From Ruminococcaceae bacterium UBA6413 (GTDB lineage: Bacteria; Bacillota; Clostridia; Oscillospirales; Ruminococcaceae): a DNA stretch of 22,479 nucleotides. Positions 13,940 through 21,097 of this stretch are shown piece after piece (the stretch's first letter is position 1; every line of letters starts with the position of its first letter). The translations under genes and the position numbers were made by a program. Below the pieces are notes generated by a model that was not told the DNA's origin, ran no database searches, and saw nothing but the letters and a program-made list of their open reading frames with translations. The stretch covers positions 1-22,479 of the forward strand of contig DJPL01000008.1 of the NCBI GenBank assembly GCA_002437415.1. The letters are read 5' to 3'.

Positions 13940-14314
13940 TTTCACGAAAAAACAGCTGAAAGCTCTCGGAATATCAATCCCCGAGAGCAAGAAGCTGAAT
14001 AAATATCGCTCAAAAGCCTGTAAAACCGACGGTATAACGTTTCAAACACAGCAGAAGCGAATTACTACTACAAGCTTAAAATGCTTGTAAAGGCCAAAAA
14101 AATAGCTGGTTTCTGCCGTCAGCCACGCTTTGTTATAACCGAAGGCGACGACAATACACGTTGCGTAGAATACGTTGCTGATTTCATCGAATTTCACAAC
14201 GACGGAACGTATCGCATTGTAGATGTAAAGGGCGTTCAGACACCAGTGTTTAAGCTCAAAATGAAAAGCCTGCACGAAAAATACCCGACGATAAAAATAA
14301 ACTTGGAGGATTAA
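13929..14314 (+). pseudogene. DUF1064 PD-(D/E)XK-type nuclease gene broken by a -1 frameshift
   Basis: Two reading frames together make one DUF1064 protein. Frame 1 (13929-14090) encodes MALNFTKKQL...NKYRSKACKTDGITFQTQ and then goes out of frame to a stop. From about 14050 the -1 frame continues AEANYYYKLKMLVKAKKI and runs to 14314. The second part holds the catalytic-looking YVADFIEF and IVDVKGVQT (D and DxK) of a PD-(D/E)XK fold; the upstream Glu (in AEAN) falls at the break. The frame-2 piece alone could start at ATG 14081 (77 residues) but lacks a ribosome site and the Glu. No X-XXY-YYZ slippery site is seen, so a true mutation or a one-base sequencing deletion is likely. Confidence 0.75.
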
Positions 14315-14317
14315 AAG

Positions 14318-15382
14318 ATGATGGCTAATAGAAAAGAACTTTCGGATAAGCTTAAAAAGCTCAAGGATGTAATCATGAAGGATTCAGGTGCACTTTTCCG
14401 TGACGGGAAAATTGTAGCAAGCAATCCTGCATTTGCTTTGTCTGTTGATTTTGACTGCGGCAACGCCGAAGAATTTGCACTGCCGACAACAGCTATAAGC
14501 TTTATTGAAAATATGGTTGATGAAGAAATCGAGCTTCAGCCGAGCAAAAACAAAATTGTTATCAAGGGCAAGCGCAACAAGGGAACGTTTGCTACAGTTG
14601 CACCGTCAATCTATCACATAAGCGAGCCGGAAGTGAATGACACACTTCTGACGTTTGCAGATGATGATTTTCTGCGGGCGGCCAACAGCGTAACATACGC
14701 TTGTAGCGTTATCGACACACGACCGGCGCAGATGGGCGTATTGCTTGACAGCGACGAAAACGGAAAGCTGAATATAATCGCAAGCGACGGAGTTAAGCTC
14801 GCCGCAAACTCGGTTGATTACAACGGCGAGATCAGAGCAGTAATACCTAAAGCTGCATTTAAAAAGCTTTTGTCGATTTCAAGCGGCAACGGTATCACGC
14901 TTAAAAAGACAAGCAGTACGAATCAGCTGGCGTTTGAAACAGGAGAATACACGCTGTTTGTTCAGCTGTTGGAAAACAATTTCTTTAACTACAAACCACT
15001 ACTGGAGCTTGCAAGCCCCAGTAGCGAAAATGAGCTGAAAATCAACAGCGTATCGCTTCTCAATGCACTTCAGAGGGCGAAAATATGCGAGGGCGCAAAG
15101 CGTTCAGCGATCGTCATGACGCTTGAAAAAAGCATGAATACGGTAATGATTAAAACGACCGATTCTCTTGAAGCTTTTTCGGAAGAAATTGAAATAGAAA
15201 ACACCGTCGATAAAGTAGTGAGTGTAGCATTTAACGGCGATTATATGAGTGAGATGCTTCACGCCGCAGGCGCAGATAATCCGTCAATAACAATGACTGT
15301 AACAGGCAGTGGAAAGCCGATTATTGTCAAGAGTGCAGGCGGCTTTATAGGCTTGTTACAGCCCATACGAATGAAAAAGTAA
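14318..15382 (+). CDS. dnaN: DNA polymerase III beta sliding clamp homologue (DnaN)
   Basis: A 354-residue DnaN-type protein. It shows the three-domain repetitive beta-strand layout. The middle domain has FLRAANSVTYACSVIDTRPA and GVLLDSDENGKLNIIASDGV, equivalent to the clamp's 'ILFEI...L...ATDGHRL' segment. The C-terminal end GFIGLLQPIRMKK matches the 'LIMPMR' end of bacterial clamps. The clamp encircles DNA and tethers polymerases and repair enzymes. It is slightly shorter than host clamps (about 365-380). GGAGG lies before the ATG-ATG start. A phage-encoded clamp without a phage polymerase in view suggests recruitment of host polymerase. Confidence 0.88.
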   Translation: MMANRKELSDKLKKLKDVIMKDSGALFRDGKIVASNPAFALSVDFDCGNAEEFALPTTAISFIENMVDEEIELQPSKNKIVIKGKRNKGTFATVAPSIYHISEPEVNDTLLTFADDDFLRAANSVTYACSVIDTRPAQMGVLLDSDENGKLNIIASDGVKLAANSVDYNGEIRAVIPKAAFKKLLSISSGNGITLKKTSSTNQLAFETGEYTLFVQLLENNFFNYKPLLELASPSSENELKINSVSLLNALQRAKICEGAKRSAIVMTLEKSMNTVMIKTTDSLEAFSEEIEIENTVDKVVSVAFNGDYMSEMLHAAGADNPSITMTVTGSGKPIIVKSAGGFIGLLQPIRMKK

Positions 15383-15394
15383 GGAGAGTAACCA

Positions 15395-15802
15395 ATGAAA
15401 ACCCTGAATGAAATAAAAGAGCTGCCTAACCTGATGATACAGCATGTCACTGTAGACGGAGGGTTCGGAGTGCTGTATAAGGCAGGCAAAAGCTTCGCAA
15501 CAGTTGTATGGAGTAACGGCGGCGGGTGGGAACACGTCAGCATTAGTCCGTTCAAGCATTCTTATACGCCGACATGGGACGAAATGTGCAAGCTGAAAGA
15601 TATGTTCTTCAACGACAATGAAACGGTAGTACAGTACCACCCTGCGAAAAGCGAGTATGTAAACAACTTACCGAACTGTTTACATCTTTGGCGACCTATC
15701 AACGAGAAAATGCCTGCACCGCCGTCAATCTTTGTAGGTGTTAAGCACGGTCAGAGCCTTGAAGAAGTCAAAGCGGCCATAAAAGACGCCTGTGAGAATT
15801 AA
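15395..15802 (+). CDS. DUF7694-like phage protein
   Basis: A 135-residue protein with the pattern FATVVWSNGGGWEHVSISPF (about 34-53), TPTWDEMCKLKDMFFNDNET and a C-terminal LHLWRP(I), recognised as a common phage family (DUF7694) of unknown function. AAGGAGAG precedes the ATG. It follows the clamp by 12 nt and is co-directional. Confidence 0.8.
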   Translation: MKTLNEIKELPNLMIQHVTVDGGFGVLYKAGKSFATVVWSNGGGWEHVSISPFKHSYTPTWDEMCKLKDMFFNDNETVVQYHPAKSEYVNNLPNCLHLWRPINEKMPAPPSIFVGVKHGQSLEEVKAAIKDACEN

Positions 15803-15817
15803 GCGAGGTGTAAGCAG

Positions 15818-15994
15818 ATGAGGTATTATAACAATAAACGCTATAACAGCGCAAGGCGTTCCAGAAGATTACGCAAAATGTTCGAGAAAACGTGCCCGAA
15901 AGCCGATTATTGCAAGAACTCCGATAGATGCGATTACGAGCATACGTTCGTTGGAGAAAAGCTGTGTTTCGAGAGAAAGGAGTATGACAAATGA
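15818..15994 (+). CDS. Small basic cysteine-containing protein
   Basis: A 58-residue ORF. A basic N-terminus (RRSRRLRK) is followed by CPKADYCKNSDRCDYEH and a last Cys, four cysteines spaced like a small zinc site. GCGAGGTG lies 11 nt before the ATG, and the stop overlaps the next start (ATGA). Probably a small nucleic-acid-binding early protein; no family recognised. Confidence 0.6.
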   Translation: MRYYNNKRYNSARRSRRLRKMFEKTCPKADYCKNSDRCDYEHTFVGEKLCFERKEYDK

Positions 15995-16638
15995 TTGAAG
16001 AAGAAATTTTTAACAAATGCAAGGAAAGGTTTGCAACGCATAAGGCAACGCTGATACAGGACACTGACCGCTATTTAATTTTCGATTGGCGTAGAGCTAA
16101 TGGAAGTAGCGATTATTACGTTAATTACATTATCGATAAAAAAAGAGGAAACCTGATAATAAGCGGCGATTTAGGTGATTGTGTTGCAACATGGTACAAT
16201 GCGGTCAGCCCGAAAAAAATGAAAAGCTATCTCAAAGATATTTACTACTTCATAAGCAAATTCCAGTGTTCGACTGATAAATATATCTACGATCCGGACC
16301 GTGCTTACGAAGGCATAAAATATCAGCTTAAAGACTACATGGAGTTAGAGCTCGAAGAATTGCTGAAAGCCTGCAAAAAGTATTTATGGCATTCCGTTGA
16401 TACAGAAGAAGAGCTTTGGGAAGCTGTGAAGTCGGATATAGACGAAAATTGGGGCTCGGACACCAACCTACATTATTCGACAGATATGATGAACTTTTTA
16501 GGAGAACTGGACTCAGAGTATTATGAGTGGCTTTATGATTGTGGGAAGCGGGTAAATATGCGTGTATACCTGTGGGCGGTTGGCTACGAAATGGCCTATA
16601 CTCAGCTGGAACAACAAGGAGGTAAAACAAATGAATAA
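15991..16638 (+). CDS. Hypothetical phage protein
   Basis: A 215-residue acidic protein without a family I can name firmly. The N-terminal region (DRYLIFDWRRANGSSDYYVN, then IISGDLGDCVATWYNAV) is beta-like. The C-terminal part is helical and aromatic-rich (DSEYYEWLYDCGKRVNMRVY). The start is an ATGA overlap with the previous stop, with AAAGGAG before it. Similar proteins occur in clostridial phages beside small zinc-binding genes. No catalytic motif seen. Confidence 0.7.
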   Translation: MIEEEIFNKCKERFATHKATLIQDTDRYLIFDWRRANGSSDYYVNYIIDKKRGNLIISGDLGDCVATWYNAVSPKKMKSYLKDIYYFISKFQCSTDKYIYDPDRAYEGIKYQLKDYMELELEELLKACKKYLWHSVDTEEELWEAVKSDIDENWGSDTNLHYSTDMMNFLGELDSEYYEWLYDCGKRVNMRVYLWAVGYEMAYTQLEQQGGKTNE

Positions 16639-16825
16639 TCTAAAAATCGGTGATAAGGTCGTTATGAACGACAAATATCATGTAAGCGCAGAAAACAAAG
16701 GCAGGGTGTGGACGGTCAGATCTGACACGTGGGAGTGCTGTGGCAAGACCGTCGTAAAACTTGAAGGCAAGGCAGGCGGCTATGCAGTGGACGGGCTGAA
16801 TCTGATAGGAGAAGCAAATGAGTAA
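16631..16825 (+). CDS. Small hypothetical protein
   Basis: A 64-residue protein with the start MNNLKIGDKVVMNDKYHVSA and a beta-rich pattern (GRVWTVRSDTWE..., TVVKLEGKAGGYAVDGLNLI), suggesting a small KOW/SH3-like barrel. GGAGGTAAAACAA precedes the ATG. It overlaps both neighbours by 8 nt. Function unknown. Confidence 0.65.
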   Translation: MNNLKIGDKVVMNDKYHVSAENKGRVWTVRSDTWECCGKTVVKLEGKAGGYAVDGLNLIGEANE

Positions 16826-17123
16826 ATGCATAAAAGTAGATGCCTTGGGGATAGGATATGCGAACCCTGATGTTTTTGAGAATAAAGCCTATGCTGAGGG
16901 ATGGAACTCGGCGGTAAAAATAATAAAAGAAGCGGAAATCATTGACGCTGAACCCGTAAGACATGGGCATTGGGAAGAGGGTATTCGCACAAGAAGATCA
17001 ATAGCAGGAAAAATTGAAGATTTCAGATGTTACGAATGTTCGGCTTGCGGCAAGAGCAGTTTTTATAAAACTAATTACTGCTCTTACTGCGGGGCGAAAA
17101 TGGATGAGGAGTGCAAAAAATGA
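16818..17123 (+). CDS. Zinc-ribbon phage protein
   Basis: A 101-residue protein ending in a zinc ribbon: CYECSACGKSSFYKTNYCSYCGA (two CxxC pairs, about residues 72-94). The middle EPVRHGHWEEG (about 50-60) is a widespread motif in small clostridial phage zinc-ribbon proteins. The N-terminal part is helical. ATAGGAGAAG precedes the ATG. Ends overlap by 8 and 4 nt. Probable nucleic-acid or protein-binding adaptor; no enzyme motif. Confidence 0.75.
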   Translation: MSKCIKVDALGIGYANPDVFENKAYAEGWNSAVKIIKEAEIIDAEPVRHGHWEEGIRTRRSIAGKIEDFRCYECSACGKSSFYKTNYCSYCGAKMDEECKK

Positions 17124-17446
17124 AAGCATGGACGGTAAGCCCGAAATATGAATTTGGCACTGCGGTTGTTTTCGCCGAAACACGAGGCAAAGCAAAATCG
17201 CTTGCGCTATGCACAAGTTGCTGTGAAGACGCAAATTTCTGCGATATTGAAGTCAGCCGAGCACCTGAGATGGACAAGTATTACGTTGAAGGTAAAACAG
17301 AAATGGACTGGTCGGATGCTGATGACAGAATTGCATTGGTGAAAGAATGCGGATTTTACTGTGAAGATCCGATAGCAGAATGTTGCAAATGCTGTCCTGC
17401 AAAAGAATTTTGCGGCGAAGCTATCCCGAAAAAGGAGGCACTATGA
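17120..17446 (+). CDS. Cysteine-rich phage protein
   Basis: A 108-residue protein with a start at the ATGA overlap and GAGGAG ahead of it. An N-terminal beta-type segment (MKAWTVSPKYEFGTAVVFAE) is followed by a cysteine-rich second half: CTSCCED, CGFYCED and CCKCCPAKEFCG. The first part resembles phage proteins that start 'KAWTVS...A.VVFAETRGKAK'. Several cysteines could hold one or two zinc ions. Function unknown. Confidence 0.7.
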   Translation: MKAWTVSPKYEFGTAVVFAETRGKAKSLALCTSCCEDANFCDIEVSRAPEMDKYYVEGKTEMDWSDADDRIALVKECGFYCEDPIAECCKCCPAKEFCGEAIPKKEAL

Positions 17447-17628
17447 AAGTAATAACACTAATACTCGCTGATGAATGCGACGAAATTGTGGCACTAACGA
17501 CTTTCGGTACAAGCAAAAAAGACGGTTATCCGAGAATATGTACAGGTGCTTTTAAAGTAAATCATGGAGATGTGGTGCATTTTCCAGACGTTGTAACAGA
17601 ACAAAAGGAGGGAAAGCATGAGTGTTAG
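17443..17628 (+). CDS. Small hypothetical protein
   Basis: A 61-residue protein (MKVITLILADECDEIVALTT, then a Gly/Lys-rich loop). AAAGGAGG precedes the ATG at 17443; a longer frame from 17380 runs through the previous gene and is not favoured. Overlaps the next gene by 11 nt. No family recognised. Confidence 0.6.
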   Translation: MKVITLILADECDEIVALTTFGTSKKDGYPRICTGAFKVNHGDVVHFPDVVTEQKEGKHEC

Positions 17629-18253
17629 AGCGGTGATGATAAGCATTCGGCCGCAATGGTGCGCTTTGATAGCAAACGGCAAGAAAACGCTTGAGGTGCG
17701 TAAAAGCAAACCTAAAATAAAAATGCCTTTCAAGTGTTACATATACTGCACTAAAGACAAAAGTAAGCTGTTTTGGACCGGAAAAAGATACTCATACACA
17801 GATGACCACAGTCACAACGCTTTCGATAAAGCCGGAAACGGAAAAATCATCGGAGAATTTGTGTGTGATTCGATTTTTCCGATAAGCGTTGAATATAGCG
17901 ATACGTCGAGTAGTATTGCTTTAAACGAATTTCCTTATACTTGCCTGACCGACAAACAGATTATGGACTATCTTGGCAACGGCAAAACAGGATATGCGTG
18001 GCGCATATCTTGCCTTAAAATTTACGACCAGCCGAAAGAATTAAGTAAATTTTGCATTGAAGATAAGTCGGCAATCAAAATGTGTGAATATAGATTCCGC
18101 ACCGGGCAACCGGAAGACGTTGCACGACACGGTGGTTGGTTGCAGGGCGGCTTTATTTGTATGAAAAGCGGAGAACCCGAATGGTGTGAAAACTGCTTGT
18201 CAAAGCCGCTGACACGATCGCCGCAGTCATGGTGCTATGTGAGGGAGTTATGA
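17618..18253 (+). CDS. ASCH/PUA-like domain protein
   Basis: A 211-residue protein with an N-terminal ASCH signature (VMISIRPQWCALIANGKKTL, then EVRKSKPK, about residues 6-33), followed by FKCYIYCTK and GNGKIIGEFVCD, which are the beta strands of the PUA-like barrel. ASCH domains bind RNA or modified nucleotides, and some are nucleases. The C-terminal third holds CENCL and other cysteines that may form a zinc site. GGAGGG lies before the ATG. The neighbours are HNH and PAPS-reductase-like genes. A nucleic-acid role is likely; the exact substrate is unknown. Confidence 0.85.
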   Translation: MSVRAVMISIRPQWCALIANGKKTLEVRKSKPKIKMPFKCYIYCTKDKSKLFWTGKRYSYTDDHSHNAFDKAGNGKIIGEFVCDSIFPISVEYSDTSSSIALNEFPYTCLTDKQIMDYLGNGKTGYAWRISCLKIYDQPKELSKFCIEDKSAIKMCEYRFRTGQPEDVARHGGWLQGGFICMKSGEPEWCENCLSKPLTRSPQSWCYVREL

Positions 18254-18708
18254 TCAGGTTAAAAAAATATTGGGAGAAGAAAGGAACTCGTCGACCGTTT
18301 CCGCCAATGGGTGAAGCACAAAGGATGTTCGGTAAAAAGGTTTGCTTCGAGTGCCCGAATTACGTTGAGCCAAAACATTGTAAATGGTGCGGCGCTCCTT
18401 TGCACGGGCGTAGAACAAGTTTCTGTTGTGACGAACATAGCAAAGCGTTTGCTCAGATGACAGTATGGCACAGAGGGCGAGACCCGTATTCTTTGAGAAT
18501 ATTATATCGTGATAATTTCACTTGCCAAAAATGTAGGGAGTTCCATGCGTACCAAAATGAGTATGGTGTGACGATCCCAATAGACGACGGACAGCTGAAT
18601 GTGCATCATATAAAATTTGTTTGTGATGGCGGCGGCGATGAGCCGGAAAACCTTATGACGTTGTGTGTCAGTTGTCACAGAGATCTACACGGAGGGAAAA
18701 ATGAATGA
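18250..18708 (+). CDS. HNH endonuclease with extra zinc modules
   Basis: A 152-residue HNH protein. N-terminal cysteine pairs (C32-x2-C35, C44-x2-C47, C59-C60) precede the nuclease domain. There C92-x2-C95 and C139-x2-C142 frame the catalytic LNVHHIKFVCDGG (H119/H120) and the ENLMTLCVSCHRDLH (N134, H143) motif. It matches the ordinary ββα-metal HNH pattern. The start is an ATGA overlap with the ASCH gene. It is too far from any terminase in view to assign a packaging role; homing or DNA nicking are possible. Confidence 0.9.
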   Translation: MIRLKKYWEKKGTRRPFPPMGEAQRMFGKKVCFECPNYVEPKHCKWCGAPLHGRRTSFCCDEHSKAFAQMTVWHRGRDPYSLRILYRDNFTCQKCREFHAYQNEYGVTIPIDDGQLNVHHIKFVCDGGGDEPENLMTLCVSCHRDLHGGKNE

Positions 18709-19588
18709 ATTATCCGAAAAGGAACGCATAGCGATTGAGCGATTAAAGGCATTCGAGCCTGACGAGCCGTACTATCTGTGCTATAGTGGCGGTAAAGACA
18801 GTGACGTGATACGCATACTTGCACAGCTTGCAGGAGTAAAACACGAATTGCATCACAATCTGACGAGCGTAGACGCACCCGAAACCGTGCGATATGTCAA
18901 GTCCATACCCGATATGCGCATCGACATACCGCACGATAAAGACGGTAACAGAGTGTCTATGTGGTCGCTGATTGTAAAAAAAGGCATGCCGCCGACAAGA
19001 ATAATAAGGTATTGTTGTTCCGAGTTGAAAGAAAAAAGCGGAGCGGGCAAGCTAAAAATTACTGGTGTACGTGCGGCAGAAAGCGTTAATCGCTCTAAAA
19101 ATAAAGGCGTGGTCAATATCATCGGCAGTCCGAAGACAACGCAAAAGTTTGCGGAAGAAATCGGCGCGCAATATGATGTAAACCTAAAAGGCGGCATCGT
19201 TATGAATATGGACAACAGCCCTAGCAGACGACTGGTAGAGCATTGCTATAGAACGACAAATGCGATGCTCAATCCGATTGTTGACTGGTCAGATAATGAT
19301 GTGTGGACGTTTTTGAAGCACTATGGTTGCGCAAGCAACCCGCTATATCAGTGCGGAAAATCCCGTGTTGGTTGCATCGGTTGCCCTATGCAAAGCAACA
19401 AAGCAAGACTATCGGAATTTGAAAAATATCCAAAATACAAACAACTGTACATATCTGCTTTCGACCGAATGCTGACGGCAAATGCCGACAAAGATTATAA
19501 ATACAATTGGAAAACAGGTGCAAATGTATTTAATTGGTGGTGCGGCGTTGACGAAAATCAGATGACATTTTTTGAAGACAAAATGTAA
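18701..19588 (+). CDS. PAPS reductase/DndC-like ATP pyrophosphatase family protein
   Basis: A 295-residue N-type ATP pyrophosphatase. The PP-loop SGGKDS is at residues 29-34. A CC pair (C105/C106) and CGKSRVGCIGC (C218, C225, C228) fit the [4Fe-4S]-ligand pattern of APS reductase and DndC relatives. HxxW-like and aromatic residues end the protein (KTGANVFNWWC). In phages this family is common but its substrate is unsettled: sulfate reduction, phosphorothioation chemistry and nucleotide modification are all proposed. No other dnd gene is seen. GGAGGG precedes the ATG at 18701. It overlaps the HNH gene by 8 nt. Confidence 0.9.
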   Translation: MNELSEKERIAIERLKAFEPDEPYYLCYSGGKDSDVIRILAQLAGVKHELHHNLTSVDAPETVRYVKSIPDMRIDIPHDKDGNRVSMWSLIVKKGMPPTRIIRYCCSELKEKSGAGKLKITGVRAAESVNRSKNKGVVNIIGSPKTTQKFAEEIGAQYDVNLKGGIVMNMDNSPSRRLVEHCYRTTNAMLNPIVDWSDNDVWTFLKHYGCASNPLYQCGKSRVGCIGCPMQSNKARLSEFEKYPKYKQLYISAFDRMLTANADKDYKYNWKTGANVFNWWCGVDENQMTFFEDKM

Positions 19589-19605
19589 CGAACGGAGGTG
19601 TAACA

Positions 19606-19830
19606 TTGGAAACGAACCGTATGGATATCAATTTCGAGGGCTATCGAGATCCAACGGCAGGTAAGGCATACGAAAATATCTGCCGTGAAGAACGCAGAAA
19701 AGAAGCGGAAACGCTTGAAATCCTCGGCAACCTCGTCAAGACAATCAAGAGAGTTGCAGAGCTTGCAGGTTTTGAAGTTGTCGGACGAATAACCCTCAAG
19801 CACAAAGTGACAGGAAAAGAATACAGATAG
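19606..19830 (+). CDS. Small hypothetical protein, TTG start
   Basis: A 74-residue helical protein (NICREERRKEAETLEILGNL, then IKRVAELAGFEVVGRI). The TTG at 19606 is chosen since GGAGGTG stands about 6 nt ahead; the first ATG, five codons later, is too distant from that site. Similar short proteins are found before ArpU-type regulators in clostridial phages. Function unknown. Confidence 0.7.
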   Translation: METNRMDINFEGYRDPTAGKAYENICREERRKEAETLEILGNLVKTIKRVAELAGFEVVGRITLKHKVTGKEYR

Positions 19831-19892
19831 AAATAAATCATACAGTGCTGCTACAACAGAAGATTTCGGACTTAAAGCCAAAGGGGGAGCTT

Positions 19893-20444
19893 ATGCCTAC
19901 TTACTTAGAAGATGAGATCATCAGAATAGCAGCCAAAGCAGGTGCCGAAGCCGCTATTCAAAAAGAAGCTGAAAAGAAAAAAGAGCTTGAAAAGAAAAAA
20001 CACTCAAAGCGGCTTCGCAACACCAAGCTGTTGCTTGAGCATTACCGTGAGTTCAAGGCGTATTCTGCGAATGCAGTATATAACGCCGAAACATCACCGC
20101 ACGCTATTGATATACTCGAAGCTTTGTGGATAAAGGATGACGACCGCAGAGAGCTTGTAATTGACAGCATAAAGCGTAGTGCGGTGCGTACTATGGTGAT
20201 CGTATCGCATATTGATACAATGCTTGACATATACAACAACCTCATCGAGAAATCAAACGACGAGTTAGAAAAACGGCGTAGCAGGGTGATCACTGCCAGG
20301 TACATTTCCGATGAACAGCTCACGATAGAAGAAATCGCTCGTGAAGAAAGCATAGAGCCGAGAACCGTGTATCTTGACATCGAAGCGGCGGTAAGTAAGT
20401 TGTCTACTCTGTTCTTTGGTATCGATGCGTTTCTTAATGCGTGA
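19893..20444 (+). CDS. Sigma-like/ArpU-type late gene regulator
   Basis: A 183-residue protein. Residues 25-48 form a basic coiled helix (KKKELEKKKHSKRLRN). The last 45 residues contain a sigma-70 region-4-like HTH: YISDEQLTIEEIAREESI (about 137-154), then EPRTVYLDIEAAVSKL. This layout is that of phage ArpU/RinA-type activators of late transcription. GGGGGAG precedes the ATG at 19893. It is the last gene before a strong new promoter, consistent with switching from early to late genes. The assignment rests on HTH shape and position. Confidence 0.78.
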   Translation: MPTYLEDEIIRIAAKAGAEAAIQKEAEKKKELEKKKHSKRLRNTKLLLEHYREFKAYSANAVYNAETSPHAIDILEALWIKDDDRRELVIDSIKRSAVRTMVIVSHIDTMLDIYNNLIEKSNDELEKRRSRVITARYISDEQLTIEEIAREESIEPRTVYLDIEAAVSKLSTLFFGIDAFLNA

Positions 20445-20460
20445 TTTCAAAAAGTCTTCA

Positions 20461-20489
20461 TTGACACTTCAAACGGTCCGTGATACAAT
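20461..20489 (+). promoter_or_regulatory. Strong promoter for the ParB-DpdA-YhhQ genes
   Basis: TTGACA at 20461-20466, 17-bp spacer, TACAAT at 20484-20489, with a TGA extended -10. The leader of ~80 nt to the next ATG holds the hairpin repeat. It marks a new transcription unit after the regulator gene. Confidence 0.8.
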
Positions 20490-20531
20490 GGTATCGTAAA
20501 ATCTTATATGTAGTTTCTCCTTAGTAGCAAA

Positions 20532-20626
20532 TGAGTATATCTCGCCGGATATGCTCAAACCATTAAGGAGGTCCTATGAAAAATCAAAGAAATGTTGAGT
20601 ATATCTCGCCGGATATGCTCAAACCA
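20532..20626 (+). repeat. Two 31-bp direct repeats, each a hairpin
   Basis: The same 31 bp occur at 20532-20562 (in the leader) and 20596-20626 (in codons 7-17 of the ParB-like gene). Each copy contains TGAGTATATC and GATATGCTCA, a 10-bp stem with one G-U wobble and a TCGCCG loop. The first copy ends 15 nt before the ATG, next to the AAGGAGG ribosome site. Confidence 0.85.
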
Positions 20627-21097
20627 CACCCAAAAAACTCCCGTATACACTCTGAGAAGCAGATAGAAAAGCTCCAGAGAAGCATACGGGAGTTTGGCTT
20701 TGCAAAGCCTGTTATAGTTGACGAGGATTATACCATACTCGCAGGACACGGAGCAGTGCTTGCCGCAAAAGCCGAAAATCTTGAAGCAATCCCCTGCTTT
20801 ATCCTTACGGGGCTCACAGACGAGCAGAAACGTGCGTATATCGTTACGGATAATCGCATGAGTGATTTATCCTATTTTGACATGAACGCCGTTGTAAGCG
20901 AAATTGAGGAGCTTTGCGGGCGTAATTTCGATGTCAGCATTACAGGTTTTGATGAATCTCTGATATGCAGTGACAGCCTTGATGACCTCGAAAATATTTT
21001 TGAGGAGAAAAAGCCCGAAAATAACGATGCCGAGGAAAAGGACAAAAAAGACAAAAGCGTGATCTGCCCTGAATGTGGCCACGCTTTTACGCCGTGA
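20576..21097 (+). CDS. ParB/sulfiredoxin-like domain protein
   Basis: A 173-residue protein with an N-terminal ParB/Srx domain: EYISPDMLKPHPKNSRIHSE (about 8-27), the phosphate-binding-like ILAGHGAVLAAK (about 54-65) and YIVTDNRMSDLS (about 88-99). The C-terminus is acidic and then closes with CPECGHAFTP, half of a zinc ribbon (C164, C167). Such phage ParB-like proteins commonly lie before methyltransferase, DNA-modification or terminase genes. The fold binds nucleotides or DNA, and some members are nucleases. AAGGAGG precedes the ATG. The stop overlaps the next start (GTGA). In bacterial dpd clusters a ParB-like protein (DpdB) works with DpdA; a similar role is a hypothesis here. Confidence 0.88.
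   Translation: MKNQRNVEYISPDMLKPHPKNSRIHSEKQIEKLQRSIREFGFAKPVIVDEDYTILAGHGAVLAAKAENLEAIPCFILTGLTDEQKRAYIVTDNRMSDLSYFDMNAVVSEIEELCGRNFDVSITGFDESLICSDSLDDLENIFEEKKPENNDAEEKDKKDKSVICPECGHAFTP

Noticed and set aside
13460..13990. Long minus-strand ORF (176 codons) opposite the PcfJ end
   Set aside because: Serine/phenylalanine-rich composition with no ribosome site; it is a mirror of the conserved PcfJ gene.
14040..14060. Programmed -1 ribosomal frameshift in the DUF1064 gene
   Set aside because: No X-XXY-YYZ slippery heptamer lies in the overlap where both frames are open, and no clear stimulating structure is seen.
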